A stretch of 51,712 nucleotides of DNA, taken from the NCBI GenBank assembly GCA_913031625.1, contig CAJWGB010000013.1, forward strand, positions 1 through 51,712. The letters are read 5' to 3'. Source of the DNA: an uncultured Planctomycetaceae bacterium (GTDB lineage: Bacteria > Planctomycetota > Planctomycetia > Planctomycetales > Planctomycetaceae). The notes beneath the pieces were generated by a model that was given only the letters and a program-made list of their open reading frames with translations, searched no databases and was not told where the DNA came from. A program made the position numbers and the translations under genes. Shown here piece after piece: positions 1 to 8,490 of the stretch (positions are counted from its first letter, which is position 1; each line of letters starts with the position of its first letter).

Positions 1-2826
1 GCGCGTGCCAAGCACATCGAAGTTCAGCTACTGGGTGATGAACATGGAAATCTGGTTCACCTCTTTGAACGTGACTGCTCCGTTCAGAGACGACACCAGA
101 AAGTGATTGAGCTTGCTCCGGCACCAGACCTCGCTGAAGAGCTGCGTCAGGGAATCCTCGATGCTGCAGTTAAGATCGGACAGCAGGCCGGGTACAGCTG
201 TGCCGGGACCGTGGAGTTCCTCGTTGACGCTGACGAGCAGAAATTCTACTTCATTGAAGTGAACCCACGTATTCAGGTCGAACATACGGTCACAGAAGAA
301 GTGACTGGAATCGACATCGTCAAGGCACAGATCCTTGTCGCTCAGGGTCACCTGCTTACACACGACGCCATCGATATCCCATCGCAGGATTCCATCGCGG
401 TCAACGGATTCGCAATGCAGTGTCGCGTGACAACAGAAGATCCGGAAAACAACTTCATGCCTGACTATGGTCGAGTGACGCACTATCGCTCTGCCAGCGG
501 CATGGGCATCCGCCTCGATGCGGGAAGTGCGTTTTCCGGAGCAATCGTCAATCCGTTCTATGATTCCCTGCTGACAAAGGTTTCGGCAAGAGGACGCAGC
601 TTCGCCGGTTCCATCAGCATTATGGAACGAGCTCTGCGGGAGTTCCGAATTCGTGGCGTTAAGTCGAACATTCCATTCCTGCTGAAAACGCTCGCCCACG
701 AAACATTCCGCGCAGGCGACTGCACAACCCGTTTCATTGATGAAACACCGGAACTGTTCGAATTCGATCCGCGTAAGAACCGGGCCACCAAGGTGCTCAC
801 GTATCTTGCGGAGACCATGGTGAATGGCAACGAGTTGGTGAAAGATCGGCCAGTTGCTCAGAGACGCGAACCGGCACCGCTTCCGGCCGTTGATCAGGAG
901 CAGGCAATTCCAAAAGGCTCGCGTGACAAATTCAAGGAGCTCGGAGCTGAGAAGTTTGGTCAGTGGATCCGTGAACAGGATCGACTGATGATCACCGACA
1001 CCACATTCCGTGATGCGCATCAGTCACTGCTGGCAACTCGAATGCGGACCTACGACCTTCTGCAGATCAGTGACGCCTACGCACACAACTGCAGTGACCT
1101 GTTCAGTCTTGAGATGTGGGGCGGTGCAACATTCGACACATCCATGCGGTTTCTCAAGGAATGCCCCTGGCAGCGTCTCGCGGATATGCGGGAACGAATT
1201 CCGAACATCCTGACGCAGATGCTCCTTCGCGCGTCCAATGCCGTTGGGTACACAAACTACCCGGACAACATTGTGACCAGCTTCGTGAAAGAAGCGGCCG
1301 ACTGTGGGATGGATCTGTTCCGCGTGTTTGACGCTCTGAACTGGGTGCCCAACATGAAGGTTGCCATGGATGCTGTCCTGGAAACAGGCATGCTCTGTGA
1401 GGCGAGTATCTGCTACAGCGGCGACCTGACCAATCCGTCGCGCACCAAATACGACCTCAAGTATTACGTCGAGCTTGCTCGCGAGCTCGAGAAGATGGGC
1501 GCGCATATCCTGGCCATCAAAGACATGGCGGGGCTCTGCAAACCTGCGGCAGCCGTCAAGCTGATTAAGACACTGCGGGAAGAAGTCGGCATCCCCGTCC
1601 ACTTCCACACGCACGACACTGCCGGAATTCAGGCAGCCTCCATCCTGGAAGGCAGCAAAGTCGGTCTGGACATTGCCGATGCCGCAATGGCTCCGATGTC
1701 GGGTGGCACGTCGCAGCCCAACCTCAACACGGTTGTTGAGATGCTGCGATTCGGCGACCGCGATACACAATTGAATTCCGAATCACTCGACGAAGTGGCG
1801 GAGTACTGGCGTGCGACTCGTGAGTTCTACACGCCGTTCGAGAGCCAGGTGCTTCCTGCCACCGCAGATCTCTATCACCATGAAATGCCGGGCGGTCAGT
1901 ACACCAACCTGTTTCAACAGGCCCGCGCCCTCGGGCTTGCCGATCGCTGGGCAGAGGTCTGCCGCGTGTACGCCAGCGTGAATCAGCTCTTTGGTGATAT
2001 CGTTAAGGTAACACCAACGAGTAAGGCCGTGGGAGACATGGCTCTATTCATGGTGGCCAATGACCTGACCGCTCAGGATGTTCTCAACACTGACCGCGAC
2101 ATCGCATTCCCAGCCAGTGTGATTGATCTCATCGGTGGTGGAATGGGCCAGCCTCCGGGAGGCTTTCCGGAAGACGTTAAGAAACGCGTCCTTTTGGGCA
2201 AAGAAGAATTCACCGGTCGCCCGGGGGAGACACTGCCGCCCGCCGACTTTGCGGCAGCTCGCGAAAAAGTCAAAGGCATGGTCAAACGCGACCCGCTCGA
2301 ACGAGAAGTCGTTCAGTGGCTGTTGTACGAACGAGTCTTCGAAGACTTCGCAGAGCATCAGCTCAATTACGGTGATGTGAGCATCTTGCCAACGCCCAAC
2401 TTCCTCTATGGACTCGAACCTGGCGAAGAAATCGCGGTCGACATCGAAGAGGGTAAGACTCTGATCATCAAGTTCCAGACCATCGGCAATGCTCATGCTG
2501 ACGGTACTCGAACGGTTTTCTTTGAACTCAACGGCCAGCCTCGCGAAGTGACCGTTGTGGACAAGAGTGTTGAGACAAACGCCGTGAAAGCCGTGAAGGC
2601 CGACGCATCTAATTCAGCACATGTGGGATCCACAATGCCGGGCATGGTGGTCGCCGTTGCTGTGAAAGCGGGCGACAAGGTGAAGAAAGGCCAGAAACTG
2701 CTGACACTGGAAGCCATGAAGATGGAGACCATGATCAACGCAGAACAGGACGGTGAGGTGACAGACGTACTTGTGGCCTCTGGCAGCCAGGTCGAAACCG
2801 GCGATCTGCTGATGGTGATCGAGTAG
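1..2826 (+). CDS. pyc: Pyruvate carboxylase, 3' part (5' end outside window)
   Basis: Biotin enzyme that carboxylates pyruvate to oxaloacetate (anaplerosis, cytoplasm). The frame is open from base 1, so the N-terminal ~200 or so residues are missing; 941 codons remain. In order: end of the biotin carboxylase domain with EVNPRIQVEH (about nt 256-290); the carboxyltransferase TIM barrel starting near ITDTTFRDAHQS (about nt 990) with AIKDMAG and HFHTHDT; and a C-terminal biotinyl domain with LEAMKMET, biotin-accepting lysine at 2719-2721. Biotin carboxylase, carboxyltransferase and biotin carrier on one chain is the pyruvate carboxylase layout and excludes acetyl-CoA carboxylase. The domains look intact. 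The next gene begins 94 bp downstream, same strand, with no obvious functional link. Confidence 0.96.
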   Translation, partial: ARAKHIEVQLLGDEHGNLVHLFERDCSVQRRHQKVIELAPAPDLAEELRQGILDAAVKIGQQAGYSCAGTVEFLVDADEQKFYFIEVNPRIQVEHTVTEEVTGIDIVKAQILVAQGHLLTHDAIDIPSQDSIAVNGFAMQCRVTTEDPENNFMPDYGRVTHYRSASGMGIRLDAGSAFSGAIVNPFYDSLLTKVSARGRSFAGSISIMERALREFRIRGVKSNIPFLLKTLAHETFRAGDCTTRFIDETPELFEFDPRKNRATKVLTYLAETMVNGNELVKDRPVAQRREPAPLPAVDQEQAIPKGSRDKFKELGAEKFGQWIREQDRLMITDTTFRDAHQSLLATRMRTYDLLQISDAYAHNCSDLFSLEMWGGATFDTSMRFLKECPWQRLADMRERIPNILTQMLLRASNAVGYTNYPDNIVTSFVKEAADCGMDLFRVFDALNWVPNMKVAMDAVLETGMLCEASICYSGDLTNPSRTKYDLKYYVELARELEKMGAHILAIKDMAGLCKPAAAVKLIKTLREEVGIPVHFHTHDTAGIQAASILEGSKVGLDIADAAMAPMSGGTSQPNLNTVVEMLRFGDRDTQLNSESLDEVAEYWRATREFYTPFESQVLPATADLYHHEMPGGQYTNLFQQARALGLADRWAEVCRVYASVNQLFGDIVKVTPTSKAVGDMALFMVANDLTAQDVLNTDRDIAFPASVIDLIGGGMGQPPGGFPEDVKKRVLLGKEEFTGRPGETLPPADFAAAREKVKGMVKRDPLEREVVQWLLYERVFEDFAEHQLNYGDVSILPTPNFLYGLEPGEEIAVDIEEGKTLIIKFQTIGNAHADGTRTVFFELNGQPREVTVVDKSVETNAVKAVKADASNSAHVGSTMPGMVVAVAVKAGDKVKKGQKLLTLEAMKMETMINAEQDGEVTDVLVASGSQVETGDLLMVIE

Positions 2827-2920
2827 CAGTCAGGCGATCACAATTCCCTTCGTTCGTGACTCCTGATTCAAAACCTGCCATAATTGAACTGGTCCGTTCC
2901 GGAAGCAGGGGTTCATAACT

Positions 2921-4276
2921 ATGGATCGCCGTGAGACAATTCGTTCGCTCGCTGCCGGTGGTATGCTGTTGCCGGGTCTGTTGTCAGAGTTGATGGCGGA
3001 GCAGGGCGGCCCATCCAATCCACTCGCTCCTCGCCCGACCCATTTTGCCCCGAAAGCGAAACAGGTGATCTTCCTGTTCATGACCGGGGGCGTTTCGCAC
3101 ATGGACACATTTGATCCGTGCGAAGGGCTCAACAGTCGCCACGATCGTGAGCAGCGCAAAGGGTGGTATTACAAGGGAACTGGCTGGAAGTTCCGCCCAC
3201 GCGGGGAATGTGGAACCGAAGTCAGCGATCTGTTTCCACACATCGGCAGCATGATGGACGACATCTGCCTGATCCGGTCAATGACCAACATCAACGGGGA
3301 TCATTTCGGGGCCACCATTGGAATCCACACAGGTTCCGCCACATTCAACCGCCCCAGCATTGGGTCATGGGTATCCTATGGTCTCGGAACGGAAAACTCT
3401 GACCTTCCCGCCTTCATGGTCATCTCTGAAGGTCTGCCCTATGCCGGTGGCCAGGTCTGGGGGAGCGACTTTCTGCCAGCCACTCATCAGGGCACCCGAG
3501 TCATTCCCGGCAGAGCCCCCATCGCAAATGTGAATCGCTCAGGTTCTCCGCAGGAGCAGAAAACAGAACTGGACCTGTTGTCGTTTCTAAACCGACAGCA
3601 TCTGAAAGGACGCGAATCTGACTCCCGACTCGCGGCACGAATTCAGTCCTTCGAGACGGCCGCCGGAATGCAACTGGCCGCGCCGGACGTCTTCGACCTC
3701 AGTGGAGAGTCGGCACACACACATCGCATGTACGGACTAACGCCTGGCGACACTGAAGGGTTTGCGTGGCAGTGCATGGTGGCTCGACGAATGATCGAGC
3801 GAGGCGTTCGATTCGTTGAGCTCATTGACGGGGACAGCGGGGTCGACCGGAACTGGGATGCGCACGCCGAACTGCGGAAGTACGATCAGCTTGCCCGCAA
3901 TGTTGATCAGCCCATTGCGGCATTATTGAAAGACCTCAAGGCACGCGGACTGCTGGACGAAACACTCGTGGTATTCACGACAGAATTCGGCCGCACGCCA
4001 TTCGTGCAGTCGCCGGGGACGGACGGCCGCGGTCATCACGCACGCGTCTACAGCACATGGCTGGCCGGGGCTGGAATCAAAGGGGGAATCGTCCACGGAG
4101 CCAGTGATGAATTGGGGGACCGGGTCGCAAAAGATGAAGTCGGCGTACACGACCTGCAGGCTACCATCCTGCACCTGCTGGGCATGGACCACGAGAGATT
4201 AACATACCGACATGCAGGGCGAGATTTCCGCCTGACGGATGTGCACGGTAATGTCGTAACAGACATTCTGAGTTAA
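2921..4276 (+). CDS. DUF1501 family protein (Tat-exported)
   Basis: 451-residue member of the DUF1501 family, which is greatly expanded in planctomycetes and related to the alkaline phosphatase/sulfatase superfamily. The N-terminus has a twin arginine (MDRRETIRSLAAGG) before a hydrophobic stretch, suggesting Tat export. Family signatures seen: FLFMTGGVSHMDTFDP near residue 50, a central RRMIERGVRFVEL, TTEFGRTPF and DGRGHHAR, and a C-terminal ATILHLLGMDHERLTYRHAGRDFRLTD. The substrate is unknown; in these bacteria the family often accompanies DUF1549/DUF1553 proteins, but no such partner is adjacent here. It ends 50 bp before the convergent deacetylase gene. Confidence 0.92.
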   Translation: MDRRETIRSLAAGGMLLPGLLSELMAEQGGPSNPLAPRPTHFAPKAKQVIFLFMTGGVSHMDTFDPCEGLNSRHDREQRKGWYYKGTGWKFRPRGECGTEVSDLFPHIGSMMDDICLIRSMTNINGDHFGATIGIHTGSATFNRPSIGSWVSYGLGTENSDLPAFMVISEGLPYAGGQVWGSDFLPATHQGTRVIPGRAPIANVNRSGSPQEQKTELDLLSFLNRQHLKGRESDSRLAARIQSFETAAGMQLAAPDVFDLSGESAHTHRMYGLTPGDTEGFAWQCMVARRMIERGVRFVELIDGDSGVDRNWDAHAELRKYDQLARNVDQPIAALLKDLKARGLLDETLVVFTTEFGRTPFVQSPGTDGRGHHARVYSTWLAGAGIKGGIVHGASDELGDRVAKDEVGVHDLQATILHLLGMDHERLTYRHAGRDFRLTDVHGNVVTDILS

Positions 4277-4326
4277 CCGTGTTTTGTTGTGTTGCGGCGC
4301 ACCTCCGACCAGCTTAAGGATGGTCA

Positions 4327-5088
4327 TTAGACATTCAGGAGTTCGCCAAGCAGATTTGATGTGGGATGGGGGTGCCCCTTGTACTGGCGATAGCCCTCTC
4401 CGTAATCGGCATCAATTTCACTTCCGCGTTCTGCGCTCCAGCGTCGGGTCGCATCAATATACTCGTCAATGCCATGTTGCCGCTGGAGCCACTCTCGCTG
4501 GCTCGCGTGACAGGCCAGGGCTTCCAGCTTGGTTTCGAATTCCGCAGACACATCGATAATAAAATCCACCGGGTGGCGATTGCCAAAGTGATCTGTTCCT
4601 TCAACGGCGTCTACATAGTAGAGCCATGGGATTTTCGTCAGCGGCGCTGACGGGTCCCATTGCCTCGTACGATAGTTGGGAACCGAAGCATTAAAGCAGG
4701 CATCACGCACGAGCATACTGGTCATCTCGTGATCGTGCATATAGTCCACCGGCGGGGCGGTCAGGATCAGATCAGGAGCTGTGCGTCTCAGATATTCGGT
4801 TACTCGCCTGCGACTGTCATTGTCGAAACAGATCGAAAGGTCCCGAAACTCGAGACACGTATACTCTGCACGCAGAATCTCTGCTGCTGAAGACGCCTCA
4901 GCACGGCGAATCGCCGCAATCTCATCCTGTGACACCTCAGCACTGCCACAATCCCCGGGGGTCATCGTCGCCACTGATATTCTGCACCCCAGCTTTGCCA
5001 GCCGCAGCAGGGTTCCGGCACACTGAATTTCAATGTCATCCGGGTGAGCATGAATCGCGAGGACATGGATATCGGAAGGGTCAGGCAT
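4327..5088 (-). CDS. PIG-L / LmbE family deacetylase
   Basis: 253 residues from the ATG at 5088. It has the zinc-binding motif of PIG-L/LmbE N-acetylglucosaminyl deacetylases, HAHPDDIE, near the N-terminus, and a later MHDHEMTS supplying the HxxH part. TPGDCGSAE and the C-terminal GYRQYKGHPH also fit. Members remove acetyl groups from GlcNAc-containing small molecules or glycoconjugates; the substrate here cannot be read from the sequence. The frame stays open upstream to 5178 from an alternative start codon, but the 5088 start puts the HPDD motif at the usual place and leaves a divergent promoter region before the next gene. Confidence 0.9.
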   Translation of the reverse strand: MPDPSDIHVLAIHAHPDDIEIQCAGTLLRLAKLGCRISVATMTPGDCGSAEVSQDEIAAIRRAEASSAAEILRAEYTCLEFRDLSICFDNDSRRRVTEYLRRTAPDLILTAPPVDYMHDHEMTSMLVRDACFNASVPNYRTRQWDPSAPLTKIPWLYYVDAVEGTDHFGNRHPVDFIIDVSAEFETKLEALACHASQREWLQRQHGIDEYIDATRRWSAERGSEIDADYGEGYRQYKGHPHPTSNLLGELLNV

Positions 5089-5225
5089 CAGTCTGGGCTT
5101 CTGAAGACGTAGGCTGAAAGACGATCTCTTGTAAGACTCGTGCAACGGGTTTGCAACCGACAACTCCTGTTCACCCACCCAACAGATCCAGGTATCATAA
5201 ACACCTTCTCCTGCCTGAAGCGTTC

Positions 5226-6446
5226 ATGGACGACGTAATGCGCGCACTGCCAGTTCCTCTGCTGTCTGTTCTGCCCCTCCTCCTTTGCGGTTGTCAGGAC
5301 TCCAACGCCCCGTCAGAACCTGACGCCAACTCGGCCAACGGTATCACTGTTTCACTGCCAGCCCCAGGGGATGTTGATTTACCACCAGACGGCGGAAGCT
5401 CCGTCGAGGTAGTCACAATTCCCCCCGAGCAGGATGAGATCGCCACGCTCGTGCAGAGCCTGCAGGATCTCGAAAGCCACCGATTTTCAGATAATGATCA
5501 GCAACAACCGGTTCTGGAACGCCAGCGTCACCTGAAGATTGTGGAGATATCAACTGACGTGATGCGGCTCACGGCTCAGATCAAAGACCGTCAGCAGGAA
5601 TTCCAATTCGCGCTGCGGCAACGACTGAATTCTCGACTGCAGCTGGCATTGAACGGCAGCAAGGCTGATGTAGATCAACTCTATAAAGACGTGGAAACGC
5701 TCAATACTCATGACGAATCCTCGATCGCAACTGCTGAAGGCATCTACACGCTGGCGCGATTTGCTCATGCCATGGCGAAACGTGGTGGAGCCGAGGATGT
5801 ACGGTGGTTCGAAAACTTCTCTCGCTGGGCTCGCGAATTCAGCCGCAGGTTTCCAAATCAGTCTGAGCGAGCTGCTGCCCTGTTGCTGGGAGCAGGCCGA
5901 AGCTGCGAAGTTCGGATGATGAAAGAACAGGACGAGACGGCATCCCGCCTGCGGCAGCAGGCAAAGCTCTGCTTTACGGAACTGGCAGAGAAATACGCCG
6001 ATCGATCGGAGTCAGCTCAGGCTGCAGCTGCACTCCGGCGAATGGCTCTTACCGGAACTCCGCTCACTCAATTCAGTGGGCCGGGCATGAATGGTGGCAA
6101 AATCAGCAGCACAGACTTTAGCGAAGGTCAAACGCTGATTTACTTCTGGGAGTCAGACAGCAGAGAGTTTCAGGAGACCATGCTGCCACTGCTGAAGGGG
6201 CTCCCCCCGTCAGTCAAACTGATTGGCGTGAGTCTGGACCAGAATGCCGACAAATCCCGCGACTCTGTCAGCCGGCTGCAACTGCCCGGTAAACAGATCT
6301 TGTTTGGGAAAGACAGTGCTGGATGGAACAGTCCACTGATTCGATTCTGGTCGATTCCATCCAGTCCCTGCTGCTGGATCCTGCGAGATGGAACTGTCCT
6401 TGCTGTAGACGTTTCTGCAGAAGCGTTGAGTAAGAAACTCAACTGA
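5226..6446 (+). CDS. Redoxin-like lipoprotein (thioredoxin fold, TlpA/AhpC-type C-terminus)
   Basis: About 406 residues. A hydrophobic leader ends in LLLCGCQD, a plausible lipobox (LCGC), so it is probably a lipoprotein. The middle (about residues 60-260) is mostly helical, with tetratricopeptide-like ALLLGAGRSCEVRMMKEQD and CFTELAEKYADRSESAQAAAAL stretches. The last ~120 residues resemble the thioredoxin-like fold: GKISSTDFSEGQTLIYFWES, LIGVSLDQNADKSRD, FWSIPSSPCCWILRDGTVLAVD. No CxxC is present at the usual redoxin position, so disulphide activity is doubtful. The start at 5226 is chosen because the signal peptide begins there; 5238 is equally possible and 5151 would add an unlikely pre-extension. 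Confidence 0.75.
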   Translation: MDDVMRALPVPLLSVLPLLLCGCQDSNAPSEPDANSANGITVSLPAPGDVDLPPDGGSSVEVVTIPPEQDEIATLVQSLQDLESHRFSDNDQQQPVLERQRHLKIVEISTDVMRLTAQIKDRQQEFQFALRQRLNSRLQLALNGSKADVDQLYKDVETLNTHDESSIATAEGIYTLARFAHAMAKRGGAEDVRWFENFSRWAREFSRRFPNQSERAAALLLGAGRSCEVRMMKEQDETASRLRQQAKLCFTELAEKYADRSESAQAAAALRRMALTGTPLTQFSGPGMNGGKISSTDFSEGQTLIYFWESDSREFQETMLPLLKGLPPSVKLIGVSLDQNADKSRDSVSRLQLPGKQILFGKDSAGWNSPLIRFWSIPSSPCCWILRDGTVLAVDVSAEALSKKLN

Positions 6447-6485
6447 CGCCTCCATAAAGCGATCGGCCCCCGCTTCTGTTTTCTT

Positions 6486-6893
6486 TCACCCCTGCAGATC
6501 GGGACCTGCGGGCCTTCGCTGTGACTCAAGAAGTCTGATTTCGAGTTGCGGGTTTCCGAAGTTGATCAGCATCGCTGCATCCGCCTGCGATGCTCTCAAG
6601 TAGCCAAGAATGCGCTGATCTTCGTAATCAGTCAGAACAGGCACAGACTGAATGTCGACCAGCAGACACTCTTCTACGTACAAGTCAGCATAATACTCAC
6701 CAAGGCATGTCAGATCTTCGTCGTAAACAGGCAGTGGGAACTGCTGCTGAACCCACACGCCATCGTTGATAAGCCTCCGCTGCAGCCCGTTTTCGTAAAC
6801 CTGACGCAGATGACCGTGCGAGAGGTATTTATGAATCGCGGCACTCTGGGCTCGAACGATGCTGCAGACTTCCTCAATCGTGTACTGATTCAT
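6486..6893 (-). CDS. GxxExxY family protein
   Basis: 135 residues. The N-terminal HLRQVYENGLQRRL matches the GxxExxY signature region, in which a Tyr-Glu motif precedes a helix, and GEYYADLYVEECLLVDIQSV matches the ADLxVE...VdIK strand pair of PD-(D/E)xK-like folds. Function is unknown; these small proteins are common in planctomycetes, verrucomicrobia and cyanobacteria. The ATG at 6893 is preferred over a TTG at 6920 because GGGAG lies 6 nt upstream. The first G of the signature is H here. Convergent with the redoxin-like lipoprotein (39 bp between stops). Confidence 0.8.
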   Translation of the reverse strand: MNQYTIEEVCSIVRAQSAAIHKYLSHGHLRQVYENGLQRRLINDGVWVQQQFPLPVYDEDLTCLGEYYADLYVEECLLVDIQSVPVLTDYEDQRILGYLRASQADAAMLINFGNPQLEIRLLESQRRPAGPDLQG

Positions 6894-7062
6894 GGCATGC
6901 TCCCATCTTGCAAAAGACAATCCTGGACTACGCTCAGGCGCATCGCCGAGGCTTGAGTTTCAGGACTGATTCCGGTGATCAATAAAGAACACGCAGATGG
7001 CGGGTGCTTCCCGTCAGAAATTCTTCAGGAACCTGGGAGCAGGTCAGGTGAGCCCCACAGAG

Positions 7063-8481
7063 TCAGGCGATAATCTCGTGCACGACGCGGGCTTCGTTCA
7101 CACCCGTCAGCTTCTCTTCCAGCCCGTTGCGGTACCAGGACAGCCGATCGAAATCGAGTCCAAGCAGGTGCAGCATCGTCGCATGCCAGTCCGTTACGCT
7201 TACTTGATCTTCAGCTGCAGCGTAGCCAATTTCATCCGTTTCGCCATAACTGATCCCGCCCTTCACTCCGCCGCCCGCCATCCAGCCCACCATCGCATTC
7301 TTGTTGTGATCTCTGCCATCAGCACTCTGAGCAATTGGCAGGCGACCAAACTCGCCTCCCCATATCACAAGCGTACTTTCGAGCAGACCGCGTGCCTTCA
7401 GGTCGTGCAGCAGTGCTGCAATGGGCTGATCAGTGCGAGCACAACAGCCTTCAAGGCCCTTCTTCAAGCCGGTGTGATTATCCCACGGCTGTGAGTCCAG
7501 AAAGATCTGAACAAATCGAACGCCTCGTTCCACAAGCCGACGAGCGATCAGGCAACGGCGACCATATGAATCCGCCGCCCCATGCCCGATGCCATAGGAT
7601 GATTGGGTGTCCTGAGTTTCCTGCTCAAGGTCCAGCGCATCTGACGCCGCCAGTTGCATACGGGCAGCCAGTTCGTAGCTGGCGATCCGTGCAGATAACT
7701 CTGGATTCCCGGCGCGTCGCCCCTTATGCAGACGATCGAGCGAGCCAATCAGTTGGCGTTCCAACCCAGTGACGGAAGCCGGTTCATCAAATTCAGGTTT
7801 GAGATCCAGAACCGGTTGTCCCGTCGCGCGAAATCGAGTCCCCTGAAACACGGGCGGCAGAAACCCTGACTGCCAGTTCTGGGTCCGGTTGATCGGAAGT
7901 CCGCCCGGGTCATCCAGAACCACATAGGCGGGTAGATTCTGGTTTTCCGACCCCAGTCCATATGTCACCCACGCCCCCAGAGTTGGGAGACCAGGCAGAG
8001 TGTTTCCGGAATGAAAATGAAACAATGCTGGCTCATGCGTCAGGTTGGTCGTATGCAGGGATTTAACTACCGCAATATCATCGACACACTTTGACAAATG
8101 AGGCATCACATCAGAGACCCAAAGACCGCTCTGGCCGTGCCGCGCGAATCGAAACGGGCTGCGCATCAGTGCTCCTGCCGCGCCAGGGTTCTCGACTTCG
8201 CCCGCAATTCTGTCGAAGTACGACTTCCCATGACTGCGATTCAGCTCCGGCTTGGGGTCTAACAGATCCATCTGACTGGGACCGCCATTCATAAACAGAT
8301 GAATGACGTTTTTTGCTCTGGCGGGAAAGTGAGACTGTCGAGGAGTCAGGTCCCGTACTTCACGCTGATCATGTTCTTCAGTCGCACGCGTATCCGGCAA
8401 CAGGGAATACAGTGCGGCCGCGCTGACTCCAGTGCTGAACATGTTCAACAGCTGGCGTCTTGTTGAGCGGTGAAGAATCAT
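7063..8481 (-). CDS. DUF1501 family protein (partner of upstream DUF1549/1553 gene)
   Basis: 472 residues. The leader STRRQLLNMFSTGVSAAAL is Tat-like. Typical DUF1501 signatures: VIHLFMNGGPSQMDLLDPKP, GAWVTYGLGSENQNLPAYVVL, RRLVERGVRFVQIF, WGGEFGRLP and a C-terminal ATMLHLLGLDFDRLSW. It starts 9 bp after the stop of the DUF1549/1553 gene, and its GAGG ribosome-binding site overlaps that stop, so the two form an operon. This is the standard planctomycete pairing and suggests an exported complex, perhaps for complex carbohydrate use; that role is inference from genomic association only. Confidence 0.94.
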   Translation of the reverse strand: MILHRSTRRQLLNMFSTGVSAAALYSLLPDTRATEEHDQREVRDLTPRQSHFPARAKNVIHLFMNGGPSQMDLLDPKPELNRSHGKSYFDRIAGEVENPGAAGALMRSPFRFARHGQSGLWVSDVMPHLSKCVDDIAVVKSLHTTNLTHEPALFHFHSGNTLPGLPTLGAWVTYGLGSENQNLPAYVVLDDPGGLPINRTQNWQSGFLPPVFQGTRFRATGQPVLDLKPEFDEPASVTGLERQLIGSLDRLHKGRRAGNPELSARIASYELAARMQLAASDALDLEQETQDTQSSYGIGHGAADSYGRRCLIARRLVERGVRFVQIFLDSQPWDNHTGLKKGLEGCCARTDQPIAALLHDLKARGLLESTLVIWGGEFGRLPIAQSADGRDHNKNAMVGWMAGGGVKGGISYGETDEIGYAAAEDQVSVTDWHATMLHLLGLDFDRLSWYRNGLEEKLTGVNEARVVHEIIA

Positions 8482-8490
8482 GGGAAGACC

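Noticed and set aside
1024-1770. 248-codon open frame on the minus strand
   Set aside because: Antisense to the carboxyltransferase domain of pyruvate carboxylase; His/Val/Arg-rich composition typical of a shadow frame and no family motif.
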